Assembly (NCBI GenBank): GCA_043228905.1
Contig: JBHGNT010000014.1
Coordinates: forward strand, 4,526,001 to 4,590,000
Length of the DNA: 64,000 nt
Direction of reading: 5' to 3'
Source: Azolla caroliniana
Taxonomy: Eukaryota > Polypodiophyta
Shown here: piece by piece, positions 10,047 to 22,652 of the stretch
Numbering within the stretch: the stretch's first letter is position 1
Layout: each line of letters opens with the position of its first letter
Translations under genes and position numbers: made by a program
The notes under the pieces: model-generated
The model's database searches: none
What the model was told of the DNA's origin: nothing
What the model saw: the letters and a program-made list of their open reading frames with translations, nothing else

Positions 10047-10495
10047 AGAAACGACACAAACTCCAACTGTCACTATATGAGAAAGGAGGTACAACAGGAG
10101 ACTCAGAGGCAACGACCTTGTGCTTTGTATCTTCGCCAACCGGCAGCTTCTCTTCTCTCTCTCTCTCTGTACAACTATAATACAACTATAATACAACTAT
10201 AATACAACTATAATACAACTAACAACAACAACTACACCAACTACTACCACAGTGATTGCCCTAAGTCATATTTATACTTATATGACTTTAGGACTATTTA
10301 CAAATATAGCATTTACAGGCACACCAGAAACATATTTGCAAATATGTCCCTAGATCTAGTTCACACCGGATTCATCTGGATACCTTCTAGTCCAGTCTGG
10401 TTGTTCCATCGGGTTCGGTTCCTTCCTTCGGCTCGTTCGATCCGGCTCCTCCGAATCTCATCTGGATCCCATCCGGAGGGACTGAATGCCCAACA
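9934..10495 (-). repeat. 5' LTR of copia G (about 562 bp)
   Basis: The minus strand starts TGTTGGGCATTCAG and ends at the canonical PBS. A run of ACAACTATAAT repeats lies near 10165-10220. Sequence around 10250-10320 is nearly identical to 54413-54475, which identifies a related LTR there. The U5 end is set from the PBS, so it is approximate. Confidence 0.7.
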
Positions 10496-10736
10496 ACCAA
10501 GACATGGGATGAACCGAATCACATGAAGGCCAGGCGGATGAGAAGGCTATTGAAGACGACGCTGAGACGGAGGGGCCGACGGGTCGAGGGCCACCAACAA
10601 TGCATCAACGAGGGAGTTGAGAAGGTCCTGAGTAGCAGACAAGTTGACCGTAGGGGTCATGGTGATTCGAACCAGACAAGTCGAGGAGCGCCAGACCAAA
10701 GGACCAGACTGAACGAGGAGTGCGAGCAAGGTGTCG
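10496..10736. other. No recognisable gene
   Basis: This is short, fairly GC-rich sequence between two LTRs. An open frame of 72 codons exists, but its composition and lack of any motif give no reason to call it a gene. Confidence 0.4.
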
Positions 10737-11132
10737 TGTAATGTTCATTGGTTTAGACGTGCTTATTTGGGGGTTATCATACTGTAATATCTGAGTCGTT
10801 GGCTTTATTGGACTAACCTAATGTGTGTCATTGGGTACCCCACACATGATTGGTTAGGTAGATGTCATTACATGGCCTAGTTCCTATAAATAGGGGATAC
10901 CCTCCTTTGTCAGGGGGAGGCCCATGAGTGGTTCCGACGAAGCTTTCTTTGATGTGGACTAGTCATCTACCAAGGTCCTGATGGTAGAGATCCTGGTTGG
11001 TATGAGACAAATTGGGATTCCTCGTCTGCGTTGTCGACTCTGGCGCGGGGGCAGATGGGTGGTAACACGTATTTTCAGTATGATCATGTCACTTATATCT
11101 TTATTTTAGGATTAATGATTTTGTTTATTACA
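10737..11132 (+). repeat. Copia-type 5' LTR remnant with TATA box and PBS
   Basis: The segment starts TGTAATGTTC and ends ATTACA, has a TATAAATA box at 10885-10892, and is followed after two bases by TGGTATCATAGCGG. That is a slightly altered initiator-Met PBS (11135-11148). No coding sequence of the element can be recognised downstream, so this is the left end of a decayed or deleted plus-strand copia element. Confidence 0.65.
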
Positions 11133-11148
11133 TATGGTATCATAGCGG

Positions 11149-12989
11149 TTTTAATCCTAAAAAAAGATGTTTGATTAGATTCACGTTGTGTGCTATAGTA
11201 CGGTAAAATATGATATTTTTTTCGGACTAATGTATGTTAAATGATGGATTGGGGGAGTGTCGAAAATGCCACAAAGATTCCGTTTGGGGTGATGATATGT
11301 GGTGTATTGTATGGGATAATATATTAAGATTTTGACATAGCACTATTACAATAAGATTTGTGTGATGGGTTAGTTAGTAGATTCTTGTTATATCCTTAAA
11401 AAAAGGCTTTTGAGTTTGATCCATTGATGCACAAAAAAAAAATCAAGGGGTTAAGAAAAAGAAAAAGTTCTATAAAATTATTGTTATCATTATTATATAT
11501 TTGTTTTACATTTATATATTTAATATATATTTATTAAAATAAAAGCTCCATAAATATTCTTTTATTTTATTTTCGTATACCCCTCTTGATCAAGATGGCC
11601 ATGCCCTAGAGGCGGCCTTACGTGTGGAGATCGCATCACTAGAGGTCGGCCACCTAATATACTATAGGTGATTCTCGATCATCTAATTTTCAAATTGACA
11701 TGGATTAATTGATGATCATGATATAATAGGAGAATGATCATTGACAATTAATGTTAATAAAGTTGGCCAATAGAATTAGGGCGATGATCGTTGAATGTCA
11801 ATAATCAATTGATCATCGACCCTATGATTATATCAAAGGGCCACAATCATCCATCACCACGGTTGCGTTTTAATTATATGGATGATTATATAGTTGATTA
11901 TATGGATAAGATCATCATCAATTATATAATGAATTGATGCAAAGGTGAGAGATAAGGGAAACATTTAGTTTTTTGAGAGGGGATCATGAGTGTGAGATGG
12001 ATGGGAAGAATATAGGGATGGGGATGTTTTGATCATCACCCTTGTTTGTTAGTAGTGCTTCTTATGGAAATCACAAACTATCCCCATCGACTTCCAAAAA
12101 GGGGATGTTTATTCCTAAAACCTAAACTAGGAATCCTCATTAACTAAACAGGGAGAATTTCCTAGTTTGGAAGAATTTAAGGGATTATAGGCTCTCAACC
12201 CGACTAATTGGCTACTCCTTGTCTTCGACTGTCAGCTCTTACTCAGCCGAACAATCGGCTCCTCCCATAGGAGGGACATATTCCTAATACGATAGAGATG
12301 TCATAGAAGGACAGACCCACCGGGCCAAATAGGAGATTTGTTGTTGGGTGGGGGATGAAGCCTAGAATGGTTTCAACCCCCTCCTAAGGGGGTTAAGTTC
12401 GAGAGAGAGCTAGAGAGAAAGACAAATACAAACTGACACCAAAATGAGAGGGAAAAAGTTATATTCATTAGATACCCCATAGGGGGTTTATATAATACAT
12501 CCAATGTAACGATTACATGACCGTTATAAATAAGACCATTACGCATTCTTGTACTCATGCACATAATTTTGCATGTGTCCATACACATACTCATCCTCAC
12601 ACACTCATTTACTTTACACATACACATCAACCACATCATTACACCTACCCTTATGCCTCATCGTATATTCTTACGGGTAACAAGATTCGACAAATAGTCG
12701 GATCCAACAGAGCCAGCGAACCCCCTATCGAATCCGAATCGGTAAGAGGTCCATTTGTTGAATTCTATTCAACGAAAAGATTAATAAGAGCCAAATAAGC
12801 AAAGATAGCTAAATAGGCCGGAGAGGGAAAATTGGCCGAAGCTAATAAAGCCAAGGGGAGCTGACCATGGCCAAGCTGAAAAGGATAGAGTCGAATCAAC
12901 CAAATTTCCTAAACAGACTAAGCTACTTAAAGGCAGAGCCTAACTAGCGAAGGCATCAATCCCTATGTCAATCAATCCTAAAGAAGGGG
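11149..12989. other. AT-rich region without a gene; LTR fragment near 12180-12290
   Basis: No open frame of interest was found. Around 11690-11840 there is imperfect inverted sequence built from GATCAT and TATAAT words. At about 12180-12290 the minus strand resembles the start of the copia K LTR (AGGAATnTGTCyCTCCTATGGGAG), so this is probably an old LTR fragment. Confidence 0.45.
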
Positions 12990-13581
12990 AGGATGATCCG
13001 GCAACAATGAACTATCGCAGGAGTGGATCATCCACACAGACTCCTAAAGACGGTTCATGTAATGTCAATTGGACACCAGAACCAATCGAAGAATCTGAAC
13101 CAACAAAATCGGTACCTAGGAGATCTAGATGACTAGGAAATCCTATAGATTTTTATCAATTGGGCGTTGAGTACGTCAACTACACGAATGCAGGCGAACC
13201 TAGCTCCAATGAGGAAGTTGTGGCCGCACCTGACACCTATTAGCCATGAGATCTGAGATTGACTCAATCAAGGAAAACAAGACTTGGGAGTTGGTCAATA
13301 CCAGCCGGGAGGAAGCCACAACCGTGCAAATGGGTCTACCGATACAAGTATTTATCTAGTTCGAAACGACCCAAGTACAAAGCTCAGCTCATCGACAAAG
13401 GTTTCAAATAGGCACATGGCGTTGACTACGACGAGATCTTCTCTCCAGTAGTCAAAATGACCACCCTTTAGTTCCTTCTACGGGTCATGGCGACGAAAGA
13501 CCTAGAGCTCGAACAACTGGACCTCAAGACAACTTTCGTTCACGGAGCGCTAGATGAAGACATTGATATGTCTCAACCGGC
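12990..13581 (+). pseudogene. Copia D RT, left part
   Basis: From about 13240 the frame encodes the conserved copia RT entry (SEIDSIKENKTWELV), then ARLVAKG-like and FSPVVK-like segments and LEQLDLKTTFVHGALDEDI, ending in MSQPA at the Ty3 C insertion point. Stops and small indels are frequent, so no product is expected. Upstream of 13180 the sequence is too decayed to place. Confidence 0.75.
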
Positions 13582-14015
13582 TGTCAGGAATAGTACTAAA
13601 TCAGAGAGAGAATTAGTATTAGAGAAGGGAAGTACTATTAGTACTAAGAGGACGAGACTGCGTAAAACTCCCGAGAGGGAGGAAAGAGAAGAGAAGAGAG
13701 AGAGAGAGAGAAAGAGAGATGATGATAACAAATGATATATTATAGGAAGAGCAAGTACAAGATGGCTATGAGGCTTAAGACTGGCGTTGAACTAATTTGG
13801 TTCAAAATAATTCCTAGTGCCTTCTTTTATAGTGTTCTCAGGAGTAATCCTGAAGCTTCTAGAATGTTCCAGAGAAATCAAGAATATACATTAATTTCCT
13901 ATAATAAAACTTAAACGAAAATAATATTCTACGTATTACAATAGATGGTATAATGGTCAAGAGCTCGACCCATATAACATAAGGTCATGGGTTCGAGTCT
14001 TGCCATATCATGACA
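13582..14015 (-). repeat. 3' LTR of element C (434 bp)
   Basis: It has TGTCA...TGACA ends and is homologous to 8060-8511 and 32839-33313. The polypurine tract follows on the plus-strand map at 14017-14030. TSD CCGGC is on its left. Confidence 0.88.
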
Positions 14016-15135
14016 CTATCTCCCCCCTTAAGACGACGAGTGGAACGAGTCGACGCTGATTGCAGACTGGGTTTGTCCGGATACTTTCAGTGGAACTCAG
14101 CAAGAAGATCCTGAGCATTGGCGACATGCTCGACGGGTTCCCAAGTACATTCGCCTGGACTATAGTCGAGCCAATCGACCAAATAATAAAGTTTGTTGCG
14201 AACAAGTTTGGAATCGAGGACGGTAGCAACTTCATACTCTGGGGGGGCGGTAGTGGTGTAACACGATCGGGAATAGAGTTTGCTTTATAAGGTTCAAGAA
14301 GAGAGCTATGGAAAACCGGAGGGAGATCAAGGCAGAACGTGACATCATTAACCTTACTAGTAATACGGAAGGGACCGAGTCATCGATAATCCAACTTGTC
14401 GCACGGTCGAGTAGTCTTGACGTGACGACGTAAGAGCCATAAGCCAATGATGATCCGCATAAGTCTTCTGTGTGTGTTGAGCATGACGAAGATGAGTAGA
14501 GAGATCCATCTAGATCTTGTGTAACCTCTCCAAATGATCCTCGACATAAGGATTGGTAGGTAGCTCTAGGGTGTCGATCACCGACCAGTGAGGATGAGAA
14601 CCGGTATAAGCGTAACATGGGGATACCCGAGTCGAAAAGTGAACAAAATTATTATATGCAAAATCCGCAAAGTGGAGAATCTCGGCCCAATCGTCCTTTT
14701 GATAACTTAGAAAGCACCAAAGATATTGTTCCAGACTTTGGTTTGTTCATTCTGCTTGACCATCAGTCTGGGGATGGTAGCCGGAGGAGAGGTTGCAAGA
14801 GACCTTGAGCATCTTGAAGAGATACTGCCAAAATTTGGAGACGAATTGAGGTCCTCGGTCACTGATGATACTCTCTTGGAGGCCATGATGCCAAAATACC
14901 TCATGCATGACAAGGACGGCGGTTTCCTTGCTAGTGATGGCCTTGGTACACGACACAAAATGTGCCATCTTAGTATATCAATCACGACAGTTAAGATAGC
15001 ATCGAACCCCTTCGAGACCGGCAGATCTGTGAATAAAACAAGACAAATAGACTGCCATGGCTCACTTGGAATCGGTAAGGGTTCCAACAAGCCATATGGA
15101 TGGTGTCGGGGCATCTTTGCTCGACAACAAGCATA
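14016..15135 (-). pseudogene. Element C integrase C-terminus and chromodomain
   Basis: Read on the minus strand this holds the integrase core and C-terminal part plus the chromodomain, collinear with 6850-7989 of element E. Integrase motifs VTEDLNSSPNF (frameshifted) and CYACCRAKMPRHHPYG are recognisable. The frame is broken repeatedly. It ends at the insertion of element A inside the integrase zinc finger (TSD ACAAG, 15136-15140). Confidence 0.85.
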
Positions 15136-15140
15136 ACAAG

Positions 15141-15596
15141 TATTAGAGACATGTACTAAAGTAATCATTAGATAAGGATAGATCTAGGTAGATAGAAAGA
15201 AAGGAGAGAGAGAAAGAAGGGTGCCGATCCACCCGACCACCCCCGAGCGAAGGGATCGAGACGGACTTGAGCCTCGATCGGCGTCCCATACCACCGCTGC
15301 GGCGTCGAGTCGTACCTGGTGCTGGCACACTCGCTACAAGAGTTGACCCACCACAAGACAGAGTCTTGACGTAGTCCAACAAGATAATGAAATGAAGGTA
15401 GCTAGGCCTCTATTTATAGCGATACCCAAGGCCCCTAGCCATGTTCACACTTGGCCTAATGGGTTGTCTCAATCCCGAGGATTAAAAGTAATCCTCCCTT
15501 TCTTTACACTCTCGTTTAACCCTCACACTTATCCACGTGTATAGAATACTACGATAAATTCTCACCACAGGATATTATATGGTCATGCCCGTAACA
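15141..15596 (-). repeat. 3' LTR of element A (456 bp)
   Basis: The minus strand starts TGTTACGGGCATGACC and ends CTCTAATA. Next to it, 15597-15610 on the minus strand is the purine run AAAGAGGGGGAGTA. The same LTR type builds the fold-back structure at 42812-44121. Confidence 0.92.
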
Positions 15597-15611
15597 TACT
15601 CCCCCTCTTTA

Positions 15612-18600
15612 AAACATTGCACTCTTGCAATGGAAAGTTAGGGAAGTTAGTTCTGAGAGTATTTTTGCGTTCCCATGTGGCATCTTTTATTGATTTATCC
15701 ATTCATTTTATTTTAAATTCTCGAATTTCTTTAGTACGTAATTTTTTTGTTTTAACATCGAGAATTCTTTCTGGTACATGTGGTTTAGAAGATAATTCTT
15801 CAGAAGTAACCAGAGTTTTAGTTGTAATTGTATTATCGCCAGAACCTAGAAGTTCTTTTAGACGACTCACATGAAAGACTGGATGAATTCCAACACCATC
15901 GGGAAGGGCGAGACGATAGGCTGATGACTCAATGCGTTTGAGGACTGTAAAAGGTCCACAAAACCGTGGGGCTAACTTAGTGCACTTACCCGTAGACAAT
16001 GTCTTAGAATTGTGAGGTACACGTAAAAATACCTTTTGTCCAGGGTTGAATACACGAGGTTGCCTATGATGATCGACATAAAAACACGCTCTATCTTGAG
16101 CTGTTTTTATATTATCTCGTGCAATATGCAACATATCTTGCATATCCTGAAGAATGTTTTGCGTACTTCGCAACTCATCATGATGTATATTAACATCAAT
16201 TGGGGCTCATGGCTGAAAATCATACATCAACATAAAAGGACTATATCTCGTCGACGTATGCTTGGAGTTGTTATAAGCAAACTCCAAAATTGGGAGATAA
16301 CGTTCCCATTTTGTTGGTTTTGCACCAACATATGCTCGAAGCATGTCCTCAATAATTTGATTTACTCGTTCTGTTTGTCCATCGGATTGAGGATGATCCG
16401 TGGAGCTCATGCTCAACGTAGTTTCTAACTTCTTAAAGACTTGCGTCCAGAAGTGACTAGTAAATTTTGGATCTTGATCACTCACGATATCTATCGGTAA
16501 CCCATAAAAACGAAATAACTCGTCAACGAATTGGTAAGCCAATTCAGGAGTTGTTACCGTGGTTTTAGTAGCAATAAATCTGGCCATTTTAGTTAGTCGA
16601 TCAACCACAACCCAGATGGCATCATGGCCTTTTTTGGGTGCGAGGAAGGCTAACAATAAAATCCATGGATATACTTTCCCACTTATTATTGGGAATGTCC
16701 AAGGGATGTAAAAGTCCTGCGGCTTTAAGTCGCTCGGCTTTGTTAACCTGACATTGGTGACATTTAGTCACATAGCTATGTATGTCAGGGCGCATCTTAG
16801 GCCAATAAAATTGAGTGGAGATGAGAACGAGTGTACGATGTATTCCAGGGTGCCTTGCTGAGGGTGCATCATGGCATTAAAAAAGAATCCTCTTTTTGAC
16901 CTCGGGTAAATCTGGAACACAAACCCTCCCATTACGGTAGAGTAGACCATTAGCAATGTGGAAGTATTCCTTCGAGGATGTGGTGGTGTTTGTTCCAGAC
17001 TCAACTCTTGCCCAATATTTTGCGAAATAACTATCATCAGGATACTTTCCTCGAAGGTGATCATAAAGATCTGATGTTATTTCAGTGAAGCTAAGCATGT
17101 TAACTTCACGGATGTGACTTAGTGCATCAACGACGGTATTCATGGAACCTTTACAATATCGTATGGAAAAATCAAAGTCTAGGATGAGATCAACCCATCG
17201 TGCCTTACGACCTTTCAAGTCTTTTTGGTCACAAAAATATTTCAAGGACTCGTGGTCCGTAGTTACCATAAAGCGATTTCCATAAAGATAATGACGCCAT
17301 GTTTTGAGCGCATGTATAACTGCAAATAATTCCTTTTCTTGAACGGTATACCGACATTGAGCAGAATCAAGTTTCTTACTCTCGAATGCTATTGGTTTAC
17401 CATCTTGATATAAGGCAACACCTATAGCATAATCGCTTGCATCGGTATCAACCTCAAAAGGTTTTGAAGGATCGGGTAAAAGAAGTGAAGGAGCCTTGCA
17501 TACCATGTCCTTGAGTTCCTTAAAGGTGAGGTCTAGTGTAGCATTCCACACAATAGGTTTTGTAGACTTACGCGTTTGACCTTTCAGAAGATCAGTAAAC
17601 GGTGTCGCCAATTGGGAGTAATTACGAAGAGATTTTCGCAAAAACCCGACAAAACCAAGGAATGATCGAACTTCTCGAATATTTCGAAGAGTGGGCCAAA
17701 GCTTGATTTTCTCAATGCGAGAAGGATCAATTTCAACGCCTCGTTCAGTTATGAGATGTCCAAGATAAGTAATTGATTTCTTGAAGAACTCACATTTTGC
17801 TCATCTTCGCATAAAACTGTTTGTCACGCAATGTTTGTAAAACAAAGCGGACATGTTTAACATGTTCTCGTAATGTACGGCTATAAACTAAAATATCATC
17901 CAAGAAAATAACGACAAATTTTCCAAGTTGTTCTCGGAAAATGTCATTCATTTCTTGTTGAAATGTAGCCGGAGCATTGGTCAAACCAAAAGGCATAACC
18001 AAAAACTCATAATGGCCATAACACGTATGAAATGCTATTTTAGGAACATCGTCCTCACACGAATTTGATGGTAGACAGTACGGAGATCAAGTTTCGTAAA
18101 ATACCAAGCTCCTTGGAGACGGTCAATTAGATCGTCAGCCCGGGGCAATGGATACAAAATCTTGATTGTCACTTTATTCAAGCGTCGGTAATTAATACAC
18201 ATACGCCATGTGCCCTGTTTCTTTTTAACCAAGAGAACTGGTGCACCCCATGGAGATTTACTATAATGTATATAACCCATTCGTAAATAGTCCTTGAGTT
18301 GCTTAGATACCTCATCCTCTTCGGATCGACTTAAGCAATAAGGAGGTATACTTATTGGTGCAACACTAGGTACAATATCTATACAATGGTCTATATTACG
18401 TTTAGGAGGTAAGCCATCTAGTAGTTCACTCGGAAAAACACCACGAAAATCATTTAAGATTTCATCAAGTTGTTGTTGTTCAAAATATGTTAATTGAACT
18501 GAGACATTATCGATATTGTAAACGTGAATGTCCGGATCAAGTACACAATAAAATAGAGTAGAACAAGACAACTCGGATATTGATGGACACGAGGAAACAA

Positions 18601-20014
18601 TCGAGAGGGATTGTTTTTTGACACATTGCATAAAATCAGTACAGTCGTTCAGTACAAATGTAATCGAATGATGAACCTAATCAATAGATAAAGAAGAGTT
18701 TTTATTATAAAACCAGGGATAACCCAGTATTACATCAGTGGTACAAAGATTCATTACATGGAAGTCTACTTCCTCTATATAAGTATCAATAGAAATTCCT
18801 AATGAATGAATCGCCCCGTTGATGTATTGTACTCTTCCATCAACCAAGTGCACCGTGTAGGTGTGATCACTTACGGTGGGTTGGATTCCCCATATCTGAA
18901 CCAAACGATCATTGATAAAGTTGTGCGAGCTTCCCGAATCAAATAAAAATTGTACGGGAGATCCATTGATATACCCGTTTGCACGTAGTAAATCATTGGG
19001 ACCCAATACATAGTGAGGGAAAGAACATTGACAATTACTTAAATGATGTGTATAGACCTGAAGGACATTAGGAATCTGACCTTTATGGTCTGCAACTTTA
19101 GCTTTGTCGTCGTACTCTTTCCATTGGAGCTTTCGACATTGATCTTTTGTATGACCCTTCTTTTTGTAGAATACGCAAAAAGGATGTTGTCACTTACAAT
19201 CGCGATCCATTAATTCGTTGGGTGTCTTGTGTTTCCTAGGGAATTGCGACTGCTTAATCCCGGGCGCTTCGTTGGGTTTATTGTGGTCCTTTTTCGAAGT
19301 GCGTTGATAGCGAAGAACTATTTCAACGGCCTCTTCGAAGGATTTTGGATCCTTATCGTGCATTATCCAGTGATAGACCGAATTGGGGATGCCATTGACA
19401 AAACAAGCTATTAACCAGTTGTCCCCTTCTAGACCCGATGTTTGAATTTGGGTTCTAGCATGGTGGACATAGTCTTCTAGAGAGGAAAACTTCCTACTAG
19501 AGAGGTTCATTAAAGCTTGTGTTGCCTCGGTTTGAGAGGGAGGTTGCAGAAATTGGCCCTTGAAAACTGTGACAAAATTTGTCCAGGTATCGGGCAATTT
19601 CCCCAAAGTACGGAACCCACGCCACCAAGCGGCGGCCTTACCCCCTAGTTCTCGGCCGACATATGCAATCTTCGTACTATTTGGCGTGGGATAGAGCTCA
19701 AAATGAGACTCCCATCGGCCCAGCCACGTGCAGATTGCTTCTTCGGTTCTTTCCTTTTTGTCTCCCGTAAATGGCTTAACGACAAACGATGGTTCACCCT
19801 GTCACTCATCAGGTCTATTAGTCTCACGTTGTAGACTAATGACACGTGCCTCGAGAGCACTTTGAGATTGCCGAAGTTCGGTCATCTGTTGAGCGGTGAA
19901 ACTAAGGTATTGGGTTATTTGTGAAAAATACATCTCAATGGACATTTGTCCAGGAGGATTCCCTTGAGTTCCTTCCGCTTGAGCGGATGACATCGGGTCG
20001 TTATTTTGAGCCAT
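15612..20014 (-). pseudogene. Element A Gag-Pol, decayed
   Basis: Order on the minus strand: Gag start at 20014 (MAQNNDPMSSAQ), capsid region (19190-19606), zinc knuckle remnant, protease with LFDSGSSHNF (18677-19006), RT (18035-18631 and 17790-18002, including FLDDILVYS), RNase H (16877-17641, TDASDYAIG), integrase core (16207-16656, WVVVDRLTKMARF), integrase C-terminus and chromodomain-like tail (15612-16173). Stops and frameshifts separate the blocks. Protease and RT catalytic motifs survive but not in one frame. Confidence 0.9.
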
Positions 20015-21677
20015 TGAATGGTTATTTCTGAAAAAGAAATAGGATAAGGTCAGAGAGATAGTCATAACATCATGTTGTGATGTAAACATATCATGGCCAA
20101 ACATTAATTGATATCATGATCTCACGTCAATACCCCTCTAGACGTATGAGATGAGGTTCAAGATCAGGTTACTATGGTAACACATAGGTGTTTTAAAAAC
20201 CATGGGGGTGACAATTTAATGTCTTTCCCTGATCTCTATATCGATTTTTTCATGGTGGCTCCCCGAGGCTCAACCATGTATGTTCGTGTCATGAATAGTT
20301 TATACACGAAAAAAATGTTAACAATAAACTATGTTTCTACGCCCACATATGTGGTTTCGACTCTTTAAGTCCTATTACGAGGACCCCGAAGTGCACTTAG
20401 ACCTCAAGTCTAAACTTGTGTTATAGTCATATGTATCAACGATGTTGTATGGTCTTGGTCATATTTGAACTTGAGACCTCCAGAACAAATACATTAAACA
20501 CTTGAGCCAACCAAGTAGGTTGTTCTTCTTGAATGTTTAATGTTTCATGCGTATAAGAGATATGCGAGGCATTTGCCCATATATGTTTTTTTAAAAGAAA
20601 CATATATGTCAAGAGTCCTTATTTCGCCCTCATTTACTACAACTATGTTGGTACGTTACCTAACCTCAAGTCTCATAATTATGATGGCATACGCCAAAGT
20701 GCAACCTAATGGTCAAGCCAAATGAGCCCTCTTTTCGTAGTAGGCCCACGTGGCCCATCACATGGTCACGTCATTACGAATGCCTCTCGTAAGAATGATC
20801 TCATGGTGGCATCGTATCCATGTAATGAGGGAGGGATGTTGGATACGTGTGTCATAAGAGTGACCTCACATGAAGTGGGTCAAACCCTACGTACTCAACA
20901 TCATTATGGCAATTGGTGTTCTTTACGTAACGAAATATCGAAGTCACCAACGGGGATTTCAACAATAAAATATTGTTGAAAAAAAAGGATGGTGACAACA
21001 CGATTCTCACAAAAATGTGAGGATGGCCACCAAGAACCTTTCCCCGAAAAGGAAAACATTCGATTTAAAATCACGTAATAACTTATATACACATATGTAT
21101 ATTATCACATATATACAATTAACTACGTATACACATGACCACATATGCCTATATTAATAGCCAAAAATGACGTAATCGAGATACGTAATCGAGGCATATA
21201 CCTCTACGCACACGAGACATCCAAAAATAAGGGTTCAACGTAATACGCAATTGAGGTATTGACCTCTTACGCATACGAGACCAAACACATATCATTTACA
21301 ACAAAATCGAGGTGTTGACCTCATACGCAAACGTAACATATGTTCGTGAACGTAATACGTAATTGAGGTATTAACCTCGTATGCATACGACACTCATCAC
21401 ATATTATTTATATGTCAAACAAGGTATTGACCTCGTGCACATATGCAAACTTTTTAGATAACCAATTAAATACCACTACAACATCATTTAATTAATGAAA
21501 ATAATCTACATATTAACCATACACATGATTAGATGGGAGAAGAAAAAATAGACAAAAAATAACAAGAAAGATTACCGAAGTTCCTTGTTGATCCTTGTCT
21601 GCATGAAGGCCAACCGCACAACGATCGATCGCCATCCATTGACAAGATAAGACCAACAAAAGAAACATTAGTACATA
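20015..21677 (-). other. Leader of element A with conserved hairpins and palindromic repeats
   Basis: There is no coding sequence between the PBS and gag. The part at 20128-20290 is alignable with 27120-27290 in element B and contains a covarying stem (see findings). The part at 21191-21434 holds five copies of a GAGGTATTGACCTC-like palindrome at 56-62 base spacing. Small open frames here are incidental. Confidence 0.75.
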
Positions 21678-21690
21678 GGCTCGGATACCA
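21678..21690 (-). other. Primer-binding site of element A
   Basis: The minus strand reads TGGTATCCGAGCC two bases after the 5' LTR end. It resembles the initiator-Met site (TGGTATCAGAGC) with two changes. Confidence 0.7.
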
Positions 21691-21692
21691 AA

Positions 21693-22139
21693 TATTAGAG
21701 ACATGTACTAAAGTAAGCATTAGATAAGGATAGATCTAGGTAGATAGAAAGAAAGGAGAGAGAGAAAGAAGGATGCCGATCCACCTGACCACCCCCGAGT
21801 GAAAGGATCGAGACGGACTCGAGCCTCGATCGGCGTCCCATACCACTGCCGTTGCATCGAGTCGTACCTGGTGCTGGCGCGCTCGCTACAAGAGTTGACC
21901 CACCACAAGACAAAGTCACGACGTAGTCCAACAAGATAATGAAATGAGGGTAGTTAGGCCTCTATTTATAGCGATACCCAAGGCCCCCAACCATGTTCAC
22001 ACTTAGCCTAATGGGTTGTCTCAATCCCGAGGATTAAAAGTAATCTTCCCCTTCTTTACACTCTCGTTTAACCCTCACACTTATCCACGTGTATAGAATC
22101 CTACGGTAAATTCTCACCATGGGATATTATATGGTCATG
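21693..22139 (-). repeat. 5' LTR of element A, larger part (interrupted by B)
   Basis: This is 447 bp of the 456-bp LTR. The last nine bases (plus strand CCCGTAACA) are at 29264-29272 beyond element B. The interruption is at TCATG, duplicated at 22135-22139 and 29259-29263. Confidence 0.92.
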
Positions 22140-22603
22140 TGTTAAGAGTCTATTACTAATCAATAGACCAAATCAAGTAAAAAGGAAGAAAATAGATTGG
22201 ATAGAAGAACCTGTTCCACCCGACCACCCCCGAGCTATGATCTAGACATAGCCAACCTACCACCCATACCGCCGGATATTAGGATGACTAATACCTTGGA
22301 AGAGATAAACACGATCGTCGAGACGAAAGCCTAGCCCGCACCACCGGTGTCTACGACAGCAGCCTTCCGACGTGATCCCTATGAGGGTAGCTAAGCCTCA
22401 TATTTATACCTTTTCCTAGGCCCCTTGAATAGATGTGCCTTTCTAAAAGGCTCTCTATTCATTGGTTGTCTAAATCATGATAGTGCATGCACATATCATT
22501 CATTCTATCCAATCATTAGTCCCCTTTTTAATAATAGTGAACATACCCTTCACTAATGTAAATATTAGTGACCTACCCTCACCAACGTTATGTGTACATA
22601 ACA
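22140..22603 (-). repeat. 3' LTR of element B (464 bp)
   Basis: Plus-strand ends are TGTTAAGAG and ACATAACA. Compared with the right LTR it lacks seven bases in the CCACC...CATACCGCC region. The polypurine tract is adjacent (22604-22618, minus strand GAAGTAGGGGAGTA). A diverged solo copy lies at 35049-35523. Confidence 0.93.
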
Positions 22604-22652
22604 TACTCCCCTACTTCAAAAGATTGCACTCTTGCAATATAAAGTGAGGAAA

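Larger units (their letters stand above)
8985..10495 (-). mobile_element. Truncated copia element G: gag plus 5' LTR
   Basis: A gag reading frame, a primer-binding site and one LTR lie in the right order on the minus strand. Pol and the 3' LTR are missing, so the copy is truncated. The LTR is related to a solitary fragment at 54222-54640. A roughly 155-bp tandem duplication covers the PBS, the U5 and the start of gag. Confidence 0.78.

Noticed and set aside
12517-12798. His/Thr-rich plus-strand frame
   Set aside because: Translation of CACACA/CATACA simple sequence; no support for a gene.
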